Shown: positions 35,446 through 40,632 of the stretch, piece after piece
Position numbering within the stretch: the first letter of the stretch is position 1
Layout of the letters: every line of letters starts with the position of its first letter
Made by a program: the position numbers and the translations under genes
Notes under the pieces: model-generated
Databases searched by the model: none
Told to the model about the DNA's origin: nothing
What the model saw: the letters and a program-made list of their open reading frames with translations, nothing else
DNA from: Phycisphaerales bacterium
GTDB lineage: Bacteria; Planctomycetota; UBA1135; UBA2386
Direction: 5' to 3'
Length of the DNA: 40,632 bases
Assembly (NCBI GenBank): GCA_020247305.1
Contig: JADCJE010000067.1
Span: 1-40,632 of the forward strand

Positions 35446-36755
35446 CGCTGCCGGCTGCGCTCGCGCGCGCCGTCGCCGCCGCCAGGGCCTGCAACCGGCC
35501 GCGCGCCGAAGGCCGCGTCCGCGGCGTCCGCGGCATCGCCATCCAGGTCGCCGGCCTCGCCGCCGCGATCGGCGACACCTGCACGATCGAGGCCGAGGAC
35601 GGCAAGCTGCCGATCGAAGCCGAGGTCGTCGGCTTCGACGGCGACGACGCCGTCGTGATGGCGCTCGGCGACGCGCACCGCGTGGCGCCGTGGGACCGCG
35701 TGCGCAACGAGCACCGGCCGCTCGCCGTGCCGATCGGCGCCGGGCTCCTCGGCCGCGTCGTCGACGCGCTGGGCCGGCCGCTCGACGGCGGCCCGCCGAT
35801 CGTCGGCGCGCTGCGCCCGCTCACCGGCGACGCGCCGTCGCCGCTGTCGCGCGCGCCGATCCAACAGCCGGTCGAGACCGGCGTCGCCGCGATCGACGGC
35901 ATGCTGACGCTCGGCAAGGGCCAGCGCATCGGCGTGTTCGCCGGCTCGGGCGTCGGCAAGTCGACGCTGATGGGCCAGATCGCCCGCAGCAAGGCCGGCG
36001 ATGTCAACGTCATCGCGCTGATCGGCGAGCGCGGCCGCGAAGTCGGCGAGTTCGTCGCCGAGGCGCTCGGCCCCGAAGGCCTGCGCAAGAGCGTCGTCGT
36101 CGCCTGCACCTCGGACGCCGCGCCGATGCTGCGGCTCAAGGCGCCGTTGACGGCGGTCACCATCGCCGAGGCGTTCCGCGCCCAGGGCGCCGATGTGCTG
36201 TTCATGATGGACTCGGTGACGCGCTTCGCGATGGCCTGCCGCGAGGTCGGCCTCGCCGCCGGCGAGCCGCCGACGCTGCGCGGCTACCCGCCGTCGCTGT
36301 TCGCCTCGCTGCCTCGCCTCGTCGAGCGCCTCGGCAGCGACGGCCGCGGCACGATCACCGGCCTGTTCACCGTGCTCGTCGACGGCGACGACATGAACGA
36401 ACCGGTCGCCGACGCGCTGCGCGGCTACCTCGACGGCCACGTGGTGCTGTCGCGCCGCATCGCCGAGCGCGGCCGCTTCCCCGCCATCGACGTGCTGGCG
36501 TCCGTGAGCCGCGTGATGCCCAAGGTCACCACGCCCGAGCACCAGAAGCGGGCCCGCCGGGTGCGCGAACTGCTCGCGCACTACGAGGAGAACCGCGACC
36601 TCGTCGCGGTGGGGGCGTACCGCAAGGGCTCCGACCCGCTGCTCGACCAGGCGATCAGCAAGGTCGCCGCGATCGAGGCGCTGCTCTACCACGGCGCCGA
36701 GCGGCGCGCCGCCGCCGACACCCTGCGGACCATGCAGCAGGTCGCCGGCGTCTGA
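35442..36755 (+). CDS. fliI: Flagellar protein export ATPase FliI
   Basis: The ATPase of the flagellar type III export apparatus. The 437-residue protein is homologous to F1 beta. It has Walker A AGSGVGKST (167-175, K173), GERGREVGEFVAEALG with the catalytic Glu, Walker B VLFMMDSVTRFAMACREVGLAAGEPPTLRGYPPSLFASLPRL, and the C-terminal helical part RKGSDPLLDQAISKVAAIEALL. The GTG at 35442 is chosen for its 4-base overlap with fliH and because it aligns with the usual N-terminus. A 146-base gap with a GC-rich hairpin follows before fliJ. Confidence 0.96.
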   Translation: MTLPAALARAVAAARACNRPRAEGRVRGVRGIAIQVAGLAAAIGDTCTIEAEDGKLPIEAEVVGFDGDDAVVMALGDAHRVAPWDRVRNEHRPLAVPIGAGLLGRVVDALGRPLDGGPPIVGALRPLTGDAPSPLSRAPIQQPVETGVAAIDGMLTLGKGQRIGVFAGSGVGKSTLMGQIARSKAGDVNVIALIGERGREVGEFVAEALGPEGLRKSVVVACTSDAAPMLRLKAPLTAVTIAEAFRAQGADVLFMMDSVTRFAMACREVGLAAGEPPTLRGYPPSLFASLPRLVERLGSDGRGTITGLFTVLVDGDDMNEPVADALRGYLDGHVVLSRRIAERGRFPAIDVLASVSRVMPKVTTPEHQKRARRVRELLAHYEENRDLVAVGAYRKGSDPLLDQAISKVAAIEALLYHGAERRAAADTLRTMQQVAGV

Positions 36756-36765
36756 GGCGCCCTGC

Positions 36766-36783
36766 CCGGGCGGCCACGCCCGG
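36766..36783 (+). terminator. Hairpin in the fliI-fliJ gap (attenuator or processing site)
   Basis: CCGGGCG (36766-36772), loop GCCA, CGCCCGG (36777-36783), 10 bases after the fliI stop. A second possible pairing uses GGCGCC at 36757-36762 and 36782-36787. No T-run follows, so partial termination or RNA processing is more likely than a full stop. This is the only gap above about 100 bases inside the flagellar operon. Confidence 0.35.
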
Positions 36784-36901
36784 CGCCGGCCGGCGGGCGG
36801 GCGCAGCGGCTGTCGCGGATTGCCGCACCCGGCGGCCGGTCGGCGGCCGGAATCGGGACATTCGCTCAGCTTTCCCCCTTGGCACGGTCGATAGGGCCGA
36901 C

Positions 36902-37357
36902 ATGCGCCGTTTCCGCTTCCGCCTCGCCCCCGTGCTGCGCCTGCGCGCGCAGCTGGAGCGCGTCGCGCGCCGCGACCTCGCGGCGGCGTTGTCGTCGCTG
37001 GCGACGCTCGACCAGCAGTTCGAGGCCGCGACGCAGGGCCTGCGCGACTGCGCCGAGCAAGCGGTGCAGGCCGGCCCCGTCGGCGCCCTGTCGAAGGCGT
37101 TCGAGGACGGTCTGCGGCGGCACCAGTGGCGGCTGCAGGAGCGCCGTCAGCAGGCGCAGCAGGCGGCCGACGCCGCGCGCGCGCAGTTCGTGCAGCGCGC
37201 CGCCGACCGCAAGGCGCTGGCGCGGCTGCGCGAGCAGCAGCACACGGCGTGGCGCGCCGAGGCGCAGCGCGCCGAACAGGCGGACGCAGACGAGATCGCG
37301 GTAATGGCCCGCGGCGCTGGCCCGCAAGCCGGCCGCGCGCAAGGAGCGCTGCAGTGA
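36902..37357 (+). CDS. fliJ: Flagellar export chaperone FliJ
   Basis: FliJ is a small coiled-coil protein that sits in the FliI ring and recycles export chaperones. The 151-residue protein opens with FRFRLAPVLRLRAQLERVARRDLAAALSSLATLDQQFEAA, the family start, and is almost wholly an Arg/Gln/Ala-rich coiled coil. Sequence conservation in FliJ is low, so position after fliI is the main support. Its TGA overlaps the next ATG by one base (TGATG). Confidence 0.85.
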   Translation: MRRFRFRLAPVLRLRAQLERVARRDLAAALSSLATLDQQFEAATQGLRDCAEQAVQAGPVGALSKAFEDGLRRHQWRLQERRQQAQQAADAARAQFVQRAADRKALARLREQQHTAWRAEAQRAEQADADEIAVMARGAGPQAGRAQGALQ

Positions 37358-38475
37358 TGGGCATCGTCGTCAAGGTCGTCGTCGGATTGCTGCTCTTCGC
37401 CGGCACGCTCGTCGGCGGGCTCGCCGCCACCGGGCGGCTCAACCACGACGGCGTCGCCAACATCCCCGGACTCAACCTGCTGTTCCCGGCGCCGCCCGAA
37501 GCGCCCGCGGAACCGGCCAAGGACGGCGAAACCGGCAAGGCGGGCGATTCCGCCAAGGCCGGGGACGCCGTCGGCGCGGCCGACCACGGCGCGGAACCGA
37601 GTGACGCGGCGGCGGCGGCGGCCGACGCCGGCGAAGCAGACGCGGCGGCCAAGCAACGCCGCAAGAAGGTCGGTCGCTCGCTCACCGAACCCGAGCCGAC
37701 CAAGGACGCCCATGGCGGCCACGGCGCGGCGGACGCGCACGGCGGCGACGCGCACGCCGCGGCCGCCGGCGACGGCCACGGCAAGTCCGGCGACGCGCAC
37801 GGCAAGACCGCCGGCGCCGCGAAGCCCGACGACGGCCACGGCAAGGCCGCGGCGGCCCCGGCCGCAGGCCGGGCGCAACCGACGGCGACGCACGCCGCGC
37901 AGCGGGATCTGCAGGGCTTCGGCGACGCGCTGGCGACGGCGCGCACGCCCTACGCGCCGGGCAACCTCTACCGCTTCGACGGCCTGCCCGCCGGCGTCTC
38001 CGCCGACCAGATCAACGAGGCGTGGCAGCGCGTGCAGGCGCAGATCGCCGAACTCGACCGCCGCAAGGCGGTGCTCGACCAGCAGGAGCAGCAGATGCGC
38101 GAGATCGGCGAGGACATCAGCCGTCGGCAGTCTGCACTCGGCAAGGAGCGCGTCGAGGTCGAGCATATGCAGCGCCAGCTCGACGCCCGCATCCAGAAGT
38201 TCCAGCAGACGGTGACGCTCGTCCGCGCCGACGAGGCGGCGGCGCTGAAGCGCAACGCCCAGACGCTGACGTCCTTCGAGCCGGCCAAGGCGGCCGAACT
38301 GCTGGAGGCGCAGTGGAAGACGGAGCGCGGCCAGGAGGAGGCGCTGAAGCTCATGGAGTTCATGGACAAGGACGCGCTCAACGAGATCCTCGCGGCGATG
38401 CCCGCGGCGACGACCGCGGACGTCCTGAAGAAGCGCCTGCGGGTCACCAAGGAAGCGGCGGCGCCGCCGAAGTGA
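37357..38475 (+). CDS. motE: MotE/YlxF-like flagellar protein with His-rich linker
   Basis: A 372-residue protein. The N-terminal membrane segment is about 3-24. A long low-complexity linker (about 48-182) follows; its section 118-162 has seven histidines in DAHGG/DGHGK-type repeats. Then comes a coiled coil (about 218-292, RVQAQIAELDRRKAVLDQQEQQMREIGEDISRRQ), and an MgtE-N-like helical domain (about 305-362, SFEPAKAAELLEAQW... MEFMDKDALNEILAAMPAATTADVLKKRL). This layout is that of MotE (a chaperone of periplasmic MotC in rhizobia) and YlxF, which also follows fliJ in Bacillus. The His-rich linker is not part of those families and may bind metal. The call is sound at family level; the exact role is not. 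Confidence 0.78.
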   Translation: MGIVVKVVVGLLLFAGTLVGGLAATGRLNHDGVANIPGLNLLFPAPPEAPAEPAKDGETGKAGDSAKAGDAVGAADHGAEPSDAAAAAADAGEADAAAKQRRKKVGRSLTEPEPTKDAHGGHGAADAHGGDAHAAAAGDGHGKSGDAHGKTAGAAKPDDGHGKAAAAPAAGRAQPTATHAAQRDLQGFGDALATARTPYAPGNLYRFDGLPAGVSADQINEAWQRVQAQIAELDRRKAVLDQQEQQMREIGEDISRRQSALGKERVEVEHMQRQLDARIQKFQQTVTLVRADEAAALKRNAQTLTSFEPAKAAELLEAQWKTERGQEEALKLMEFMDKDALNEILAAMPAATTADVLKKRLRVTKEAAAPPK

Positions 38476-38576
38476 CCATGGCGCCGGCGTCGCGGACGCA
38501 GCGTCGGAAGATTCATCAGTCCTGGCGTCCCGATCCGATGACACTGCAGACGCACTGACACCCCGAGGGCACAGAC

Positions 38577-39095
38577 GTGGCTGACGACAAGAAGAAGGAA
38601 GCCGATCCGAAGGCCGGCGAGGCCAAGAAGAAGAAGGGACTGCCCGCGATCGTGCTGGTGGTCGTCGGCGCCGTGTTCGGCGGCGCCGGCGTGGTCGTCG
38701 CCGTGCCGCCCAAGGTCAAGCAGGTGCACGTGCCCGCGCCCGTGTTCGAGGTGATCGAGGTCACGCATCCGGACGCGATCAAGAAGACGCTCAATCCGCA
38801 GTCGGCCTCCGGCAAGGGCACCGCGCGCGTGGAGTTCAAGTTCGTCTATTCGGTGCGCGAGGACCGCGAACACGACGCCTTCGAGCGCATCAAGGCGGAC
38901 TGGGACGAGGTCAACAGCAAGGCGCTGAAGATGATGAAGAACCGGTCGATCAAGGACCTGCAGTCCGAGGTCGGCATCACCTCGCTCGAGAAGGACCTCG
39001 TCGACGAGTTCGACCGGCTGCTGTTCCCCGGCAAGGCCGAGGAGAAGGTCGCCAAGGTCGAGCGCATCGTCTGGGTCGACCTGCTCGTCCAGTGA
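38577..39095 (+). CDS. fliL: Flagellar basal-body-associated protein FliL
   Basis: FliL is an inner-membrane protein that rings the stator and supports torque. The 172-residue protein has a Lys-rich cytosolic start (KKKEADPKAGEAKKKKG), one membrane segment (about 22-43), and a periplasmic domain with GTARVEFKFVYSVREDREHDAFERIKADWDEVNSKALKMMKNRSIKDLQSEVGITSLEKDLVDEFDRLL, the FliL layout ending in a short VERIVWVDLLVQ strand. The start is GTG at 38577. It is directly upstream of fliM, as is common. Confidence 0.88.
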   Translation: MADDKKKEADPKAGEAKKKKGLPAIVLVVVGAVFGGAGVVVAVPPKVKQVHVPAPVFEVIEVTHPDAIKKTLNPQSASGKGTARVEFKFVYSVREDREHDAFERIKADWDEVNSKALKMMKNRSIKDLQSEVGITSLEKDLVDEFDRLLFPGKAEEKVAKVERIVWVDLLVQ

Positions 39096-39114
39096 GCCGC
39101 CGAGGCCCCACCCC

Positions 39115-40140
39115 ATGAGCGCCCCCAAGGAGATCCTCAACAACGAGGAGATCGATGCGCTGCTGCAGATGTTCCGCAGCGAGAGCGAGGAGATCACCAA
39201 GCAGGCCTCCGCCATCGCCGGCGAGCCGGCGCCCGCCGCCCCGCCCGCGCCCACGCCGCCGCCGCCGCCCCCGGGCGCCGTCACGCCGATCGACCTGCTG
39301 AAGCCCACGCGCGTCGGCCGCGAGCAGATCCGCGGGCTCGAGCGCTACTTCCAGAGCGCCGGCAAGATGCTGTCGGCGACGATCGGCGAGAAGCTGCGCC
39401 TCGACACGCGCTGCGAGTGCGTCGCCGTCGAGCAGATGCGCTTTGGCGCGTGGTTGACGCAGTTGCCGGGTCCGGTCGCCATCTACGTCGTGCAGCTCGA
39501 ACCACTCAAGCAGCCGGCGTTGCTGACCGTCAGCACGAGCCTGCTGTACGGCGCCGTCGACCGCATCCTGGGCGGCACCGGCAAGGTGCAGAAGGTGCCC
39601 AAGGACTTCACCCTCGCCGAGCACACCGTCGCCGAGGCGCTCGTCGGCCCGTGCCTCGACCGCATCTGCGAAGCGCTTGCCGACGAGATCAAGCTGTCCT
39701 GGTCGATCGCCAGCCGCTTCTGCAACCCGTCCATGGCGCAGGTGCTGCCGTCCCAGGACGTCGTGCTCTCGGTGTACTTCCAGACCTGGGGCGAGTTCCT
39801 GCTCGGCGACCTGCGCCTGATGCTGCCGCACGAGTCGCTGGCGCCGCTGCTCGACAAGTTCGGGCAGAAGAAGACCGCGGGGCCGACGCCGGGGGCGATG
39901 AAGGACAAGGTCGGCGCGTCGGTCCGCCAGATGCCCGTCGACCTCGCGGTCGAGCTCGGCGCGACCAGCATCCGGCTGCGCCAACTGATGGAACTGCAGC
40001 CGGGCGACGTCATCCCGCTCGGCGCGCGCGTCGGCGATCCGGCCGTGGTGCCGGTGATGGGCAAGCCGAAGTTCACCGCGCACGTCGGCCGGATCGGCAA
40101 CAGGTTCGGCGTGCAGGTTGCCGATGTCATGGGCAGGTAG
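39115..40140 (+). CDS. fliM: Flagellar motor switch protein FliM
   Basis: FliM is the C-ring component that receives phospho-CheY and reverses the motor. The 341-residue protein starts with the CheY-binding peptide ILNNEEIDALLQMF (7-20), then a Pro-rich tether (about 38-53), the middle domain (GLERYFQSAGKMLSATIGEKLRL... VDRILGGTGK with the GGxG motif that contacts FliG), and a SpoA-type C-terminal domain (DLAVELGATSIRLRQLMELQPGDVIPL). The intact CheY-binding motif implies chemotactic control. fliN starts 3 bases after the stop. Confidence 0.95.
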   Translation: MSAPKEILNNEEIDALLQMFRSESEEITKQASAIAGEPAPAAPPAPTPPPPPPGAVTPIDLLKPTRVGREQIRGLERYFQSAGKMLSATIGEKLRLDTRCECVAVEQMRFGAWLTQLPGPVAIYVVQLEPLKQPALLTVSTSLLYGAVDRILGGTGKVQKVPKDFTLAEHTVAEALVGPCLDRICEALADEIKLSWSIASRFCNPSMAQVLPSQDVVLSVYFQTWGEFLLGDLRLMLPHESLAPLLDKFGQKKTAGPTPGAMKDKVGASVRQMPVDLAVELGATSIRLRQLMELQPGDVIPLGARVGDPAVVPVMGKPKFTAHVGRIGNRFGVQVADVMGR

Positions 40141-40143
40141 GCA

Positions 40144-40545
40144 ATGGCCGACGCAAAGACCATGAACGACGCCATCTGGGGCGCTGACCAGGTCGCCCGC
40201 GCGAGCGCCGATCTCGCCGCAGCGGCCGCCGACGTGCACCCGGTGGTGTTCGGCCAGCTCGCGCCCGGCACGAAGGGCGACAGCGTGCGCAACCTCGATC
40301 TGCTGCTCGACGTCGACATCCCGATCGCGGTCGAGGTCGGCCGCGCCAAGATGTCGCTCGACGACGTGCTGAAGCTGGTGCCCGGCAGCGTCATTCCGCT
40401 CGACAGGAAGGCCGAGGAGCCCGTCGACCTGCGCGTCAACGGCAAGCTCGTCGCCCGCGGCGAGGTCGTGCTCGTGGACGACTGCTACGGCTTGCGCATC
40501 ACGCAGATCGTCGACGCCCAGGGCCGCCTCGACAGCCTGCGCTGA
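40144..40545 (+). CDS. fliN: Flagellar motor switch protein FliN
   Basis: FliN completes the C-ring and helps dock FliH/FliI. The 133-residue protein has a variable N-terminus (1-45) and a complete SpoA domain: NLDLLLDVDIPIAVEVGRAKMSLDDVLKLVPGSVIPLDRKAEEPVDLRVNGKLVARGEVVLVDDCYGLRITQIV, an almost textbook FliN pattern. It is the last gene of this visible block. The next coding sequence is on the opposite strand. Confidence 0.96.
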   Translation: MADAKTMNDAIWGADQVARASADLAAAAADVHPVVFGQLAPGTKGDSVRNLDLLLDVDIPIAVEVGRAKMSLDDVLKLVPGSVIPLDRKAEEPVDLRVNGKLVARGEVVLVDDCYGLRITQIVDAQGRLDSLR

Positions 40546-40572
40546 GCCGCGCGCTGCCGCCGCTGCCTGCCG

Positions 40573-40632
40573 CTACGGCGTCGCGAGGCGGAACGTGAAC
40601 GGCTGCTCGACGACGCCCGGACCGCGGTCGAA
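40573..40632 (-). CDS. C-terminal end of an unidentified minus-strand gene (cut by the window)
   Basis: On the minus strand the frame is open from the right edge to a TAG at 40573-40575 and reads FDRGPGVVEQPFTFRLATP. The ending PFTFRLATP is strand-like and resembles the end of TonB-type or other periplasmic beta domains, but 19 residues do not allow a family call. It converges on fliN with a 27-base gap. Confidence 0.4.
   Translation of the reverse strand, partial: FDRGPGVVEQPFTFRLATP

Noticed and set aside
36880..36894. TGGCACG as a sigma-54 -24 box before fliJ
   Set aside because: The -24 half matches well but the -12 position reads ATAG instead of TTGC, and the site would be too close to the fliJ start.
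38478..38558. 26-codon frame between motE and fliL
   Set aside because: It begins 2 bases after the motE stop, but there is no recognisable feature or signal sequence. In a 101-base gap of GC-rich DNA a frame of this length is expected by chance.

Overview
The window is a piece of very GC-rich bacterial chromosome, almost certainly from a member of the Planctomycetota. Four things point there. A TIGR02999-type ECF sigma factor sits beside a membrane Ser/Thr kinase with TPRs. Three large secreted proteins end in the same kind of C-terminal beta-rich module seen in uncultured and Saltatorellus-like planctomycetes. Sulfate activation genes are coupled to polysaccharide export. A compact flagellar operon runs flgB-flgC-fliE-fliF-fliG-fliH-fliI-fliJ-motE-fliL-fliM-fliN. 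The lineage call is an inference from gene content; no rRNA is present.

Layout. 1-450: the 3' end of an IS481-like transposase gene and its end sequences, with a 20-bp motif repeated three times. 523-3795: secreted M36-like metalloprotease. 3848-7229: Ser/Thr kinase plus ECF sigma factor. 7513-8589 (minus): membrane-anchored SGNH hydrolase-like protein. 8758-12293: secreted M14 carboxypeptidase and a secreted lamin-tail-domain protein. 12334-13637: scpA coupled to a pterin dehydratase gene. 13638-16327 (minus): degenerate hybrid-kinase-like protein, rph and rdgB. 16428-17378 (minus) and 17467-19068 (plus): two divergent, poorly characterised genes, one of them glycosyltransferase-like. 19121-25670: PAP phosphatase (cysQ) and Wzm-type permease on plus, converging on a tightly coupled minus operon cysC-cysD-cysNC-wzt. 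25848-30912: B12-binding sensor, divergent fasciclin protein, SigK-like sigma, RskA-like anti-sigma, SOUL heme-binding protein and SRPBCC protein. 31147-40545: flagellar basal body, switch and export operon. 40573-end: last codons of a minus-strand gene.

How the genes may work together. (i) PAPS synthesis (CysD, CysNC, CysC), PAP removal (CysQ) and a Wzm/Wzt exporter, with no PAPS reductase in view, suggest synthesis and export of a sulfated glycan. (ii) A CarH-like B12 domain without a DNA-binding domain, next to SigK/RskA, FAS1, SOUL and SRPBCC genes, looks like a light or photo-oxidative stress island. (iii) The two ECF sigma factors contrast. The SigK-like one has the usual DAED motif and an anti-sigma partner. 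The other lacks the acidic motif, has threonines there, and has a kinase as neighbour, which fits control by phosphorylation.

Stops and starts overlap at many junctions (ATGA, GTGA, TGATG), so translational coupling is common. Several operon-leading genes have a TANNNT hexamer only 6-32 nt before the start codon, suggesting short-leader or leaderless mRNAs. No tRNA, rRNA or CRISPR array was seen.
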